From assembly GCA_021029095.1 (NCBI GenBank), contig JAJOHG010000197.1, forward strand, positions 1 to 46,743: a stretch of DNA of 46,743 nucleotides, written 5' to 3'. The DNA is from Phellopilus nigrolimitatus. Its lineage: Eukaryota > Basidiomycota > Agaricomycetes > Hymenochaetales > Hymenochaetaceae. Below the pieces are notes generated by a model. The model was not told where the DNA came from. It saw nothing but the letters and a program-made list of their open reading frames with translations, and did not search any database. Each line of letters starts with the position of its first letter. Within the stretch, counting starts at the first letter, position 1. This document shows, piece after piece, positions 20,453-32,702 of the stretch. The position numbers were made by a program, and so were the translations under genes.

Positions 20453-21089
20453 ATGGCCTCCACATTCACCTATACCGACGGAGACCGCGAGTATGCGGTC
20501 GACATATCTAACCCAACATATTCATCAAGAGAGTCCCTCGGTGTATTTGTCATCGGGAACAAAGTCTGGAAAGTGTTCACCAATACTAACTCGTTGGAAC
20601 GAAGCCAGAGAGACTACCAACTTGCGGACTTTAATGGACTTCCCATCGACGGAGCGACCATATACCAAGGAGTAGTCAGGAGGCCCGGTCGCTCGTCATC
20701 CAGCGGCTACGCTCTGGCCACTATAAACATGAGCCACAGACATTTCTTCAGTCTCCAGCAAGGAACCTCGCAATTCAGACAGCTCATAGGGCAGATCACC
20801 GATGAAGCGGTACTGCAAAGGTAATGACGTCGTGCATCTCTCGAATTCCATTGAGATTATCTAACTCTCACCTTGTTTTAGGATTAAGCGTGCTTGTCAG
20901 TCAGCTGTGAACGTTGGGCTTCGTGACCCGCAAGGATTTATCGGAGTCTCTTATAACGAGCCAATTACCTTTATTGATGTGCACACCAGCGCGGCACCTG
21001 ATGGCAGAGGAGGATTCACCTTTGGAGGTAGTCAGGCAGCGCAAGAAATGCTAGCAATCGTGGCCAACAGGCTCAATGGCGGGAGTTGA
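20453..21089 (+). CDS. Unknown protein, 191 aa, intact copy of an inverted pair
   Basis: Two exons (20453-20820 and 20882-21089; 61-nt intron) give 191 residues. The protein is polar and glycine/serine-rich with likely beta structure: FTYTDGDREYAV, FVIGNKVWKVFTNTNS, GATIYQGVVRRPGRSSSSGY, HFFSLQQGTSQFRQLIGQI, and a C-terminal GRGGFTFGGSQAA. No signal peptide, membrane helix or recognised family. A highly similar copy in inverted orientation at 45985-46625 retains the promoter, intron position and most of the sequence but is frame-broken. The conserved intron and long frames support this copy as the functional one. Function unknown. Confidence 0.68.
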
Positions 21090-22264
21090 ACAATTACTCT
21101 AGTGCATGATATGATTAAATACACAGTTATTTATTACGCAATGTAAAGAGCACATTGGTACTAATACTAAATTATAATGTTTTGACGTATTTTGACATTT
21201 CGTGTCACCACAACCTATTATTCACGGCGTAAGTAATTCTGCTCGACATGATATGCATCGTGCATGTGCTTAGGATGGATCAGTCGGTATTGGACTGCTG
21301 ATCAATAAAGATTCTATGAGTGTTGTTTACTAGGATTCATTCTCATTTGTGATAAATGTACGATGGGGCGTTAGGCGATTAGTGGTAAGGATACACTAAT
21401 TTCGTGCCTCAAACCGGACTGCAAAGGCTACCCATCCATGCAGCTGATTTTCGAATGACGCGGACCGTTGATTTACTTCGCTGGTCGAGGCAGAAGAACA
21501 GATGTGAACCGAAAAAAAAGAGAACGACGTGAGAGCGTACAATATAAAACCACTCGATCGCCCCCATATTACGAGTAAAATAGCATCGCCGTCGCTTCGT
21601 GCAATGCTGAATAAAAACTATCTTCTGATTATAAAAAAGAGAAATAGTAAGTGGTTGAACTGGCATATTCTCCGGCAATGAGCCGGCTACAATTTACTCC
21701 AGCACTCATACTGTACATGTACATATACTCGATAAATTCATTTGTGGTTACGTCAGCGACAGGAGCAAGGGACATTACTCGGGACGGCCTGGTAATTTCC
21801 GCGCCTGTCGTGATGTCGTTGAATCCAGGCAATGTCGATGTACTCGAAAATTCAATTAAACTTCGCGTCCAAAGAAGCGAAAGGGCACGTCGTTCTGCGA
21901 GATTTTACGAAGAGTGGAATGTAATTAATTTGTCTAAAGAAATAGAGATGGTGCGAAACAACTGACAGTATCGTACATATGTTAATTATGAGGAACTGAG
22001 AGTATTTCGATTTTCAGATCATCGAATTCCACGAGAAGTTTAGTCCTATCACACCGGACCTTTAGCAAGTGCCTTATCGCAAACTTTGTAAACTTTGTTG
22101 GAGAAACTCGGCATTGATCTGCTGAATGTATGAAGTTCTTCTTTCCGCTTATATCTCGCCTGCAAGCTATATAACCAATATCGACAGTAAAACGTGCAAG
22201 ATCTAGTAGAATTCCCTTGTAGATCTTATATTCATTCGCTTAGACTGAGTCTGTCCCATATATG
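21090..22264. other. AT-rich region, no supported gene
   Basis: This stretch includes the 3' flanks of two converging genes. Overlapping frames at 21409-21965 lie on both strands without family features. No terminal repeats or RNA elements recognised. Confidence 0.35.
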
Positions 22265-25200
22265 TCACCAGGGCGTCCCGCGCAGTCCATAGCTCGTAAC
22301 TTGCTCGATGGACGTGTTGTTTGTCAACTGATAGAGGTTTGTCAGTTTAGTGTCCGCTGGTTTTGCTATCGGTTGACGTACAGCATGGTTGATCTGCTTG
22401 TGCACGAAACATAGATCTGTTCAAAGCAAAGCAGAAAAAAAAGTAATCAGAGGGATACGTCGATAATATAGTAAAGAAGCGAAGAGACGCACAGTCGATG
22501 TACGACATCGCACCGCAGTTCTGGTCCTCTACGAGCATATCGCTCAGCTCGATCTCCACCGCGTCAAGGTTCTGGCGTGCGATCCGCATGCGTAGCGCAC
22601 TACCGTGGCGCTCCGCACGCCGTCTCGCAAGAATGTTGCGCACCTGCGTAGAGAGCAGCGTATTGAGATGCGGGAGATCAGTCTGTACACGGAAGGCATA
22701 AAGAAGGGTAGAGCGTGAGCACGCTTGGCGGAGGAAATGATGTGATGGGCACTCGTGGCCACGTACTATGCGCGGATCGATCTGGTGGGGCGACTCGACA
22801 CCAAAGAGGTCGAAGAGGATTTGAGGCGACACGCTCGAGCCAACCCACAAAACCACTAGTTCTTCATTATCTGCAAGGAGTAAAGCATTAGTCATAAATG
22901 ATAACAGAATAGTAAAGACCGACGAACCGATGAGGTACACTCCGTCTGCATGCATTCCCGTGAACGTGTCGCGCATAAGCGATGGGAGCGGGAGCCCGGT
23001 CGGGGAAGCCTCTCCGTCTTGTCTCGGAAGCGCGATGTCATCTGAGAGATCGTGCAGGGCCATGAAACGAGGGTAGAGGTGCCGGAGCATCGTGCGCACA
23101 GGCATGGTCAGCAGGCGGTGCGCGTAGAAATTTCGGATGTCCGCAGGCACGTTGTGCGCTAGCGTTTATCCGGGTTTAGCAAAGCCAGCCGGATACATCT
23201 GGGAACGGACGTACCTCGCAGGGCCCGGCTTTTGTGAATGGCGAGAGTGTACAGCGGAAGAAGCTTGAAAGCTTCAGGGAGGATGAGCTTGGCCCAGGTT
23301 CAATGGGGTAACTAGCAGCGGGAGGAGGACAGACGTACTTGCGAGGGGGACGTCGCTGCTGCGCAGTTCCGTCTGTAAGCCAGGAGGATGCTCGAGCATT
23401 TTTCCGTGAGGCCGTCGCGGATGTTCGAGAGTGTGTGCGCCGACAGCGAAGACATGGCTTTTGCATATATCAGCTTCATCGTTTACGTAATTTCTTGCGA
23501 AGACTGTCCACCTTCCTTCGCCAAAAAGCACACCGTCGCGTCGATGTCTGCGTAGCGGAACACGTTCCCCGCGAGCGCAGCGACCTGGAATGCGACATTT
23601 AGCACGCGCACGCGGCGTCGCCCGTCCACAGTTGTGTACAGCACCGCGCACTGCAGGTGCGCGTACTCCCGCTCGTCCATCGCGCGGCGCGACGCATGTT
23701 GGAGCGCGACGCCGAACGCACTGTCCGCGTGGAGCACGCCGAGCTCGAGCTCTGCGGGGACCCGTTGGTAGAGCGCGCCGTAGTGCGCGCGCACGCGCAG
23801 CCCGGACGAGCAGCGCACGCGTGCTTGGCAGTTGTAGCCCGTTTCTCGTGAGAGCGTGCGGGAGAGTTGCGAGCGCAGAGGACCACTGTCGCGCCGCGGG
23901 TTGAAGCGCGGGAAGAGGGAGATATCGCCGCCTGTGAGAGTCGAAAGGACACCTGCGGAGAATCTCGGTGAATGATCACGAATAGAAAAGATGAATAGAA
24001 ACGCGAACCTATCGAGGCGAAATCCACGTAAGTCATCTGTCCGGTTCCGACGAGCATCGACACCCCGATCCCCTCTTCCGCCATCTCCTCTCCTAGTTCC
24101 ATCCACATTTGATCGTGCGGCAAGAACAGCTGCTTTTCCTTGTCCGTGTCGTACAGTTTGATCTCGTCGAGACGCGCTTCCGAGACACCGGGGCCAACGG
24201 AGCACATGGACGACTGGAAAAGGACGACCTGCCCTCCGCGACGCGCGAGGGCGGCCAGACAGCCACGCATAGCTGCTCCGAAAGCGCACAGGTGGGTCGG
24301 TTCGTCCTCGAAGCGCGCAGGGATTCCATCCAGGAGGCTCTCGATAATATTCCTAGACGCGTATTTGCTCCTTTTTATAAACAGAGTTATAACGGAGTGC
24401 ACGCACCTCGAAGCCTGTGGGTCGGCGAAAACGCCATCTTGAAGGGGACAGAACATCTCATCTTCAATATCAGGCACGACTAGCATAGACGCAGCGTCGC
24501 GCTCAGCCTGTAGATATATAAATAAATGAGCTTCGAGAATGCGAGAACTTGATTCCATACGCACTGAAATATCATAGAAGTGAACAGAGGTATTGAAAGT
24601 CAATAAGCCGACCTTGCAGCGCTCAGGGAAACACGGTTCCATTCGCCCGCCGTCCTCCATCTCACCACCGAAAAGAACGCCCTTGATTGCCTGACATGCA
24701 GCGTGTGCCATACCGCACTGCACAGACTCCCGCGTCACGTCAATTGCGAAGAGGATGCGCATCGGCTCGGGCGAGCGGGTGGATTGCGGCTTCGATGGAG
24801 GCTCGGGCGTGTAATAGGACGGCGCGATGCGCGGCGGCGCATGGGGCGCGAAGTAGTCAGCGGAGACGGCGAAGTCAACCGTGCCCTTGTTGAGCTCAGG
24901 CCGCTGAAGATGGTCAAGGCGCATTTGATTGGGGTCGAGGTTAGAGAAATATTCGGGCAAGACTTGGGCAGCATTTTAGCTTCGATGTCAGAAACGAATC
25001 AATTTGCAGCTCACACACCTTCAGTCTGGTGCCCACACAAATTGCATCTCCACCGCGACCCGCCAGATAACCATGTGCACCATGGATTCACGTAAGCCCG
25101 ACAGTGCTCGCAGCGTGCAGGGCCGCTGTCTCCGCAGTCGACTAGAGGCACCTCGTCCTCGCCAGGCTGCAGCTCGGCGAACGGCTGGATAATTGCGGCC

Positions 25201-25611
25201 AGCGGGATCTGGCATGCCTCTGCGAGTTCTGAAGAGAAGGGGATGTGCCACGCTGTCGCACGAACGAACCGAGGCGAGGAGTTCCCTGGACGTCGTGCGG
25301 TCAGACACGCGCCGACAAGTTCCATACAAACGACGCCCTGCTCACCTTGGTCGATGGACACATAATCGGTCGTCGAAAGCGGGACGTGTTCGCCAGGCAG
25401 CGTCATGTATGGCTTGCCCTCCCATATCTCTTCGTCGTTTTCTGCGACTTCGATGGGCGTCGGGATCTGTTCGGGGTCGATGCGGGCGCGAAGACCTAAC
25501 AGACGGTGATCAGCCTCCCGTCAGGCGTTCCTTATGTTTGCTCAACTAACCCGAGTAAGCCTTGCCCGACGTGTGAGGCGGCTGTGGGATATGCGCGCCA
25601 TGCGCGTACAT
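22265..25611 (-). CDS. SEC24: Sec24-family COPII cargo adaptor, Sfb3/Lst1 type
   Basis: Cargo-binding subunit of the COPII coat that buds vesicles from the ER. The gene is complete and intron-rich: exon 1 25551-25611 ([12 protein letters not shown]), then exons from 25495, 25282, 24962, 24507, 24352 and 23952 onward, to the stop at 22265. In order: [14 protein letters not shown]; zinc finger [14 protein letters not shown] then [12 protein letters not shown] (four cysteines present); [20 protein letters not shown] and the trunk domain with [24 protein letters not shown]; the beta-sandwich [17 protein letters not shown]; a helical domain with TLSNIRDGL; and the gelsolin-like end [14 protein letters not shown] and [10 protein letters not shown]. 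The short N-terminus and RIDP segment point to the Sfb3/Lst1 (Sec24C/D) branch. Essential-type gene with no visible lesions; the GC-rich coding contrasts with its flanks. Confidence 0.93.
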
Positions 25612-28020
25612 CGTACACCACGTATACGACGTTCAAGGACAAACTTCCGATATCGCGTGTCGACGATGACGCAAGCATGGCGCCGAAACCCGTGGCGACG
25701 CCGATGTTCACACCTTCACAGCGACCACGACCATGATTTTTCGCTCAACTTAGAACTCTCTTTCACGCAGACGAGTGGGCTCGCTACTGTGGTTATTGAT
25801 GGGGCGCGAGCTCGTTGTGTGGCGTTCGTCGGCACATTATCTCCAACGTCCGCTTCTCGGCTCAACAAAATGAATCTCCTTTTTCTGGATCGCGGTCAAC
25901 GGCGGTAGCGGAAGATCCATCTAACCATCCGACTGGATCTGTGCATTCCATCTAAGACAGCTTCCAAGTTCAGCAGCCTCGATGGAGGTCCCTAAGTGAC
26001 GCATTGCGATTTGCGATCTCGACAATTTGCTAGGAAGAGACTTGGACACGAAGGAATCACATGGCACAAAGTGGGAGACCTCCTGGAGGAGCGATTCGTA
26101 CCGCGTGAGTCTTTCAGCTGTCTGCTGTCTTTCTTGACCAGCACTTCTCAACGGAGGTGTCTACAGTCTATTTAGCCTTACTCTTTACCTTGTCACCAAT
26201 ATCCCCTCCAATATATCTTGATCATTCGATTCAATTTGAGATGACTATGTCCTCTACACGGATGGGCACCGCCTTCATTGGCTCATTGCAGGTCTCCCTT
26301 TTGCGTACCGTCACTTCCATTATTGAGTTTAGTCTCAGAAAAGCAGCGGCTGTGTGCTCCTCCGCATGCTCTTCGAGAAGCACTCACAAGGATGAGTACA
26401 CACGAGTTCTGGATATACTACACCGTGAAATTTGAGAAGGTGATTGTGGATTGTGAAGAATTATCTGCGCGACGAACTGCAAATGTGTAACTCTCGCGGG
26501 GCTTCGGCGGTAAGCACATATTCTGCCCATTTCGAAATCCGGGTTTTAACTTCTTTCTCCAACTCCCACAACTAACCTCACGAATACAATACTTACTTAT
26601 CACCAGACAGAAAAACCGTGTCAACCATCGGCGACAGCTCGGCCTGGCTAAGGCATCCAGCGCATCAGCACTACTTTCTAGCGAAGAGAACCGGCTGGCG
26701 GTGATGTCGAACTCTCGACTTATATTTCTGACAAGGCCGACTGAACTTACACCTTTTTTACCCGCCTCGCGCGAAACTTTGCGTTGTTTCGCGCTCATGT
26801 TTCGTGATTTGACATTGGTGCGAGTGAACGTGACAGGCTGTTGCTCTGCGACAGCACACACAGCTGTCCATGTCGCTGTTCAGTCCACGATAGGCACGAA
26901 TGACGGTCAGCGAGTTTACGCGAGACTGAGGAGATTTGATGCGAGGATAGGAGATAAATCGTGCGCAGAAGACAGTGCATGCGAAGTTTGTGCAGGGATA
27001 GTTAGCGTGTTCCTCGTATGGATCTGTTCAATATAGTGGCGGCCTCCAAACGCAAACGTCTCTTCCCACTTTAAAGGTGCGTGTTTCAAGTTGTCGATAG
27101 ACTTTAATAATTTGCTCATACTGCTTTATGCGATTCTATCCCGCAGCTTGGCCGCGCGGAGACCGCGAAATCTGTATCTACTCCATATTCCCGCTGAGAT
27201 CCATTTGGCACCCAGGCACCGCAATGGATCGGGCCTACAATAAATCGGGCCTCAGGCCACGCAAGTCCGATCGCTATTCATTAGGACACGGAATCGCAGT
27301 GCGGCGGCCATTCTCGGGTTTTGCAATAAGCCGATTGCCATACTGTCAGACGTTATCGAAGCTGATGTGTGAAGCTCGAAGAACAGACTGAAGTCGTTCA
27401 TGCGCGAAGAGCGCTTTCGATAGATGCCAGAACATTATTTGACCTACATGGCTTTGGTGTCGGATTCTCGGGTGCCGACGATCATTTGTAAGTACATCTT
27501 CGCGTCTGTCGCGCCGCTGTTTATTGCATTGATTTAGATTACGGTATGTATTATACCTTTCTTGCACAGGATCTTATCGTTGAATGCATTTCACAATATG
27601 ATATGACTTCCTCGGTGTTCCCGGATTGCGTTGGTCACCCCTCCGCCCGATGTACACGGTCGTTTAGCCAACTGAGTTCGATGTTTAGGTGCGTATATTG
27701 AATGCCAGGTGTACTGTCTACGTTTCTGGTGGCGCCGACTAGTGTCATGATACACTTCACCTTTCCTGAGCAAAGTATTTTCCTCGGCGTCTAATCGTCC
27801 TCGTGCTTACCGGTCTGTCTTTCTGTCGATCGGATGTAAAGAGGGTGAGATTGTAATATCATGCAAGGCCGCCAATCAATACATAAAATATAGGTAAGCG
27901 CGATCATTGTGGCCCGATTAAGTGTATTCTCGTAAGGTTTAAAGCTAGAATCTGGCGATTCATTCCTGGTCATCACCCAATCAGATCATTTACTTACCTA
28001 TATATAGCAACGGCCCGGAG
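25612..28020. other. Long region, one weak gene candidate
   Basis: About 2.4 kb upstream of SEC24. The only exon-like signal is on the minus strand at 26430-27119 (listed separately). The remainder (25740-26400 and 27130-28020) shows short frames without domains. No transposon ends or RNA genes recognised. Confidence 0.35.
26430..27119 (-). CDS. Possible unknown gene, structure uncertain
   Basis: An ATG at 27119 opens a frame of 67 codons (MSKLLKSIDNLKHAPLKW, later FGGRHYIEQIHTRNTLTIPA) that runs into a GTAAAC donor. A second open frame further down contains FTRTNVKSRNMSAKQRKVSRE and is followed by another GTGTAAG donor. The two frames can be joined only with a non-obvious acceptor. No family recognised; a hypothetical small basic protein is possible, but this could be chance. 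Confidence 0.22.
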
Positions 28021-28027
28021 TATATAA
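28021..28027 (+). promoter_or_regulatory. TATA box of the alpha/beta hydrolase
   Basis: TATATAA 41-47 bases before the ATG at 28068, implying a short leader. Confidence 0.5.
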
Positions 28028-28067
28028 GATACACCTGCGTTGCGTCGGACACATTGTTTTATTTACC

Positions 28068-29184
28068 ATGCAGACCACGAACTCGAAAACACTGACCTCG
28101 TCGGATGGCACGCAGATATACGCAGACGCTGTGGGCAACCCAGAAAACCCGTGTATCGTCTTCATTCATGGTCTCGCACTCAGCGGGATGGCCTATGACA
28201 ACATATTTTCCGACGAAAAATACAGCTCTAAATTCTACCTCGTAAGTTTAGCGTCGCGCCGGTTGATCTTCGCGGAACGAACCGACTGAATTCGTTCACT
28301 TGAAAGGTTCGATATGACATGAGAGGACATGGAAGGAGCGGCAAGCCCGATACGATAGAAGGCTACGCGTCGCGGCTCTACGCGGACGACTTTGCGGCCG
28401 TCGTAAAAGGGTTCAATTTACGTAAGCCAGTTGTGGTCGGTTGGTACGCTTATTTTTTTTTCTCTGAATACATACCATTTGCTGACGGTTATTTTGCAGG
28501 AGTTTAGGAGGCAAGCTCTTTCTATAATGAAACAAATTAGAACACCGATTTACGAACGAACCAACGCACAGCTACTGTCATAGCGGACATTGCCGCCCAT
28601 CTTACGGAGGGCTTCATCTCTGGGGCAGTCAACTTAGCAGGAAGCCCATATATCGGATCCATAATGGCGGCCATCGGCACGCCTTTCATCTTGGATTTGA
28701 TACCAAAGCTCATGTTAACTGAAGACGCGACACGTGTCAGTCGAAATCTCAGTGTTTTCATGGACTCGTGTTTCAACGACCCGGACGCGATCCCTTGGGA
28801 GACGCAAAGCTTATGGCGTGGTATGGCGACGTTCCAGCTGCCGCATCATCGGCGATTTGTGCTGTCTCGCCCTCAGGACGGGACGAAGCTTTTCGAAATG
28901 GGCGAACGGGGCCTGCCTTTGCTCATTATGGTCGGCACAAAGGATACGCAGGTCAAAGGGGAGTGTCTAGCGAAGGCGTTGAGGCCGCATTTCGTAGACA
29001 TGGACGTTTGCTTCATCAAAGATGGCAGTCACACACTGCACTTGGAAAATACCGTGGAAATGATGGACGGCATTTCGGCGTTCGTCAGGAAGCTCGATGC
29101 TCGGGTACGTCATTTTTCTCAGCTCTGTTTAAGCTAAGCCTGACCTTTCCTTTCGAGAGGCTTGACAAATCCCGCTAGGAGTAG
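28068..29184 (+). CDS. Alpha/beta hydrolase
   Basis: Five exons (28068-28241, 28307-28443, 28500-28510, 28572-29104, 29179-29184) give 286 residues with no frame break. Fold markers: SSDGTQIYADAVG, VFIHGLALSG (HG oxyanion region), YDMRGHGRSGKP, then VVVGWSLGA with the nucleophile serine in G-x-S-x-G, LIMVGTKDTQV (acid region) and a late DGSHTLHLE with the catalytic histidine. This is the epoxide-hydrolase/haloperoxidase-like layout of small cytosolic fungal hydrolases. Intron 3 has a GC donor (GGAG|GCAAGC) and creates an 11-nt micro-exon that carries the nucleophile serine. Ser, Asp and His are all present, so it should be catalytically competent; the substrate is unknown. There is no signal peptide. 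Confidence 0.87.
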
Positions 29185-29482
29185 GCTATATTCTCATGAT
29201 TTGTTCTTTTGGAAGTATTCTTGTCATAATCTACGTCAGTCAGCTTATATGTCCCAGTACACTAAGATCTTTCGCCGAAGCAGGCTGGAGCGGGAACGAA
29301 TATGTCAGCTTATACATTCTCGAGATTCTAGGAGAAAGATTCGCTCGTTTATCAACTTGTACAATACTTACGCGTATATCTTGTTAGATTTCAGATATTA
29401 TTACTTGAAGAAGCGCACTGTTTTTAAAACATACGTTAAGTGTCTGTTTAACCAGAATTACATACTTCGGGAGAGTCGAGGA
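29185..29482. other. AT-rich 3' flank of hydrolase up to MITE
   Basis: AT-rich spacer with overlapping short frames. Nothing supported apart from the insertion-site octamer at 29475-29482. Confidence 0.4.
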
Positions 29483-30168
29483 TAGTGTTCTCAAAGGCCG
29501 GGTCAGACCCGTGCTGACCCGGGGTCGACCACTGACCTGACCCGCGGGTCAGGTCACTAGCGGGTCAGGTCAAGCTGGGCCGTTGCTGGGCCGGGTCAAG
29601 GTCAGCATCCGCCAGAATTTCCCGACCCGCCTCGACCCCCGACCGACCTTGACCTGACCCGTGACCCGGAAGTACTTGAGAGGTAGACAAGAGCATATTG
29701 TAAGCTGTGAAAGCTTGAGAAATTTCCAATCCAAGTCCACTCGGATATGTACTATCCTAAACCAGGCATAAATTTAAGTTCTTTTGTGACAAATATACTG
29801 CATATGGTACTTGCAGTTTTGTGTCACTGCTTACAAAGCTAAGGCTGCACCAAGTTGAATATGGTTTTCTAGCTTCCTCAAGAAATGGGAACTTTTGTAT
29901 TAGCATCTTATTGTGATGAGTGTCTTATAAAGTGCAAATGGCATCTATAAAATATTTTTTGGTGAACATTTTGTGGAAAAATATGTTTACTTGCAGGTCG
30001 GTGGCCGGCCCCGGGTCGACCCTGACCTGACCTGCTGGGTCAGGTCAGCTGCGGGTCACAGCGGGTCAGGTCAAGGTCAGCTAAAACTCAGAAAATCCCG
30101 ACCTGGCCAGGTCAGGGTCGGGTGGAAAAGTGCTCTGACCTGGCCCGACCTGACCTTTGAGAACACTA
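29483..30168. mobile_element. hAT-type MITE, 686 bp, with 8-bp target duplication
   Basis: The ends are perfect 15-bp inverted repeats (TAGTGTTCTCAAAGG) at 29483-29497 and 30154-30168. The octamer GTCGAGGA flanks both sides (29475-29482 and 30169-30176), the target-duplication length of the hAT superfamily. Both subterminal regions are packed with GGGTCAGGTCA-like motifs in both orientations, while the centre is AT-rich. No transposase frame, so it is non-autonomous. Intact ends and an unaltered duplication suggest fairly recent insertion. Confidence 0.85.
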
Positions 30169-30176
30169 GTCGAGGA

Positions 30177-31439
30177 TGAATGAATAACCTCATAATCGTT
30201 CCTCAAAACTGTGAACACGAACGTATCTGTTAGCGAGTATAAGGGCGTTCGATCACTTCAACATCTGGCGTTTGTGTTCCTGAAACACCACGCCTGTAAC
30301 GCGACGACAGTTGGCAGAGGGACGAATTTCATGTTGTTGCATAAGGGACGCGAGGAAGCTTAGGCTTCAGTCACGGAAAATCGATCTTCCGATGCAGCTA
30401 TATACCAGCGAAGAAAACCCGCACCAATCAAGTTCTTATTTACAGAGAACTGGTTAGCGGTTAGATATTGGAGTGTGTACAGGACTATATAAGTTACCAC
30501 GTCTATGAGGTATTTCCCGTATGGGTTTCTACCTTCGATACGTTGACTACCAAGGCATATCAAACCTCATTGGAAGATGGTGGCGTTTTTCTTACAATAT
30601 TTGACCACATTTGTCAGCTATGCTTCTGAGTCTGCCTTGTTGCATTTCTATGTCTAGAAATTCGACCCGGCGAAGCGTTCAGCACATCTCCGAGGCGATG
30701 AAGCCGTGAGTGATCTAGATCTTGTGCTTCTATTTCCGAGCGATCTCTGATCTGCGAACTTAGAAACGTTTATCTTGCTCGTCATCGTTCATTTAGAAAG
30801 GTCGCAATATACTTTCACCCCTGTATGAACTCCTATAAGATGATTGCGCATTCGTAAGTCTTCCAAAATAGTCACCTAAGTGAGCTCACGTTCATCCACT
30901 AAAATTCGTGGACAAATATCATTTGTAGAAAGCAGAACTTCGAGAACCGTGATAGATGAAGCAGTGCGTGCGATCGTATATTATCAACCTCCAATAGCCA
31001 TAGTAATTCACACGCGGATGCAGCGTAGCATTCGTGATACATACCATCGAAGAATCTGCTAGATCAGATTGTCGACGTTGAAGGTTCGCCACGCACGCGG
31101 TACCGAGTCTTGTAACTCAAAGTGAGTTCATGAAATCGACTTGACTCAGTACCTTGTTGTTCTGGATCTTCCTCTCGTTTCTGGCTATTCTGACTCGTAC
31201 ATGTACATCATCTTGCGTCACGGTTCGAACGGATATGCCGTATCTGCTACACGTGTGATACACGAGGCGTACGTTCTACGCGTGCGCTCGACGAGGCGGG
31301 CATAATATGACTCTTAAACAGAGTCCTGCACTTGTTTCCACAATTCGAGTCTTTTCAGAGTCCCCTCCCTCTCCACTCGTCCATACGCTCTGAAGCCCTT
31401 ATCCGGTTTCCCTATATCTGCTCACCGTTTTCCCGCAAA
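30177..31439. other. Spacer, nothing recognised
   Basis: About 1.2 kb of AT-rich DNA upstream of the next gene. Short frames only. No repeats with defined ends noticed. Confidence 0.4.
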
Positions 31440-32702
31440 ATGTCACACTCGAACCCTCAAACGCTGGATGAAAGACTGGACCACGTTTATACTCAAGTTG
31501 AAGCGATGCTATCCGTGTCGTCTGTCAGCACTATGGCGACCGCGGATGACCTCCCTGGGGCGGGCCGCACGCTCGGGAAGCTCTTTAGCTTCCTTGGGCG
31601 GCGTTTGGAGGCGGCAATGAACAAGTTTATGGAGCGGCGTGGATATGGACCACAGGCGGCCAAAGACCGCATAGTGATGCAGCGTAAGGAAGATATGTGG
31701 GTGCGTTTAGTCGGATTTCCGTACTACGTGCCCCGAGATGCGCCTGTTCGGGGATCTGCGGAAGACAGGCAGCAGCGTAAGGATATCGGGAAGCTGCTGA
31801 GGTACGTCAGGTAGGTCCGTGGTATGCGCTATTCTTGCACAAGTTGCTGACGGCATGCGAAGCTCGCAAGTTGTTGCGAACCATGAGCTGGCATGCGAAG
31901 CTATTATCGAGCTCGCAATGCGAGACAGCTATGTCCACTGTGTGCTTCTAGAGCTTGGCGCGGTCAAAACTATTGGCCTGGTGTCGTTTAAATCGGAGCG
32001 TGATAGTTGCGACGCACTTCTTACTCCTTCTCGCAAAGCGCTCGGATGTCTTCTTGACACGGAGACTAACACCCTAGGGAGCCAGGTCCTTGAGATGGAA
32101 GAGAAGGTGGCATCCACTAAACCTCGTAGCAGATTTTTCAAGCCACGACTGGAGCTCTTTCTAGTTTCATTCTTGAAGCTCGCAGACAGAGCGCGCAGGT
32201 GCGCTCTTAAGATCATTGAAGCTAAATTACAAACTTAAGTGACACATGTGAAGATCCCCCGACGTCGCTTATCTTGCTATGCGTTACCTTCAATACAACA
32301 CACGCTTTGCACTCAAGATCGCAGAATATAATGCGGAAGGCTTCGAGATATTGTTCCTGAAGTGTATTCTCGATCTCGTAGAACATGCTCCGTTCAAAAT
32401 CGAATGGCCGGTCCTTGAGGACATATTATGTACGTTCCCCACTTACGTAGAAGATGAAAGCCATGACTTACTTCGAAAATTATTGTACGCATATCCATTT
32501 GTGATGAACATAAACGTTTTTGACTCATGATATAATATTTACTAGTAACTGTTCTTGGGAATACATCATGCCTGACAATAAGGAAGACTTATACTATCTT
32601 GGTTATGGACCGAATTTCGATCTGGATTATGGATATAGTGCCAGCAGCCCGGAAGACAGCAAAGTAGAGGGGGCAGAGTTCAGCTCGGACGAGCAGAAGT
32701 GA
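31440..32702 (+). CDS. Unknown protein with acidic tail, multi-exon
   Basis: The ATG at 31440 opens a long frame (DERLDHVYTQVEAML, LGKLFSFLGRRLEAAMNKFM, later YYVPRDAPVRG) ending at a donor at about 31806-31810. A second exon begins near 31861 (SSQVVANHELACEAIIELAMRD) and runs through LELFLVSFLKLADRA. A later exon contains ALKIAEYNAEGFEILFLKC; a final exon from 32546 ends with an acidic tail (YYLGYGPNFDLDYGY, SSDEQK). The segment 32190-32320 is ambiguous: a similar CALKIIE/FALKIAE pattern occurs twice, and the first copy ends in a stop, so the intron boundaries there are not settled. It looks helical and ARM/HEAT-like in composition, but no family is recognised. No signal peptide. Confidence 0.5.

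Noticed and set aside
21651..21965. 104-codon plus-strand frame in AT-rich DNA
   Set aside because: The first codon is not a convincing ATG, a frame of similar length overlaps on the other strand, and there are no splice signals or family features.
23590..25549. Long plus-strand frames across SEC24
   Set aside because: They are antisense shadows of GC-rich SEC24 exons; the minus-strand translation gives the conserved protein.
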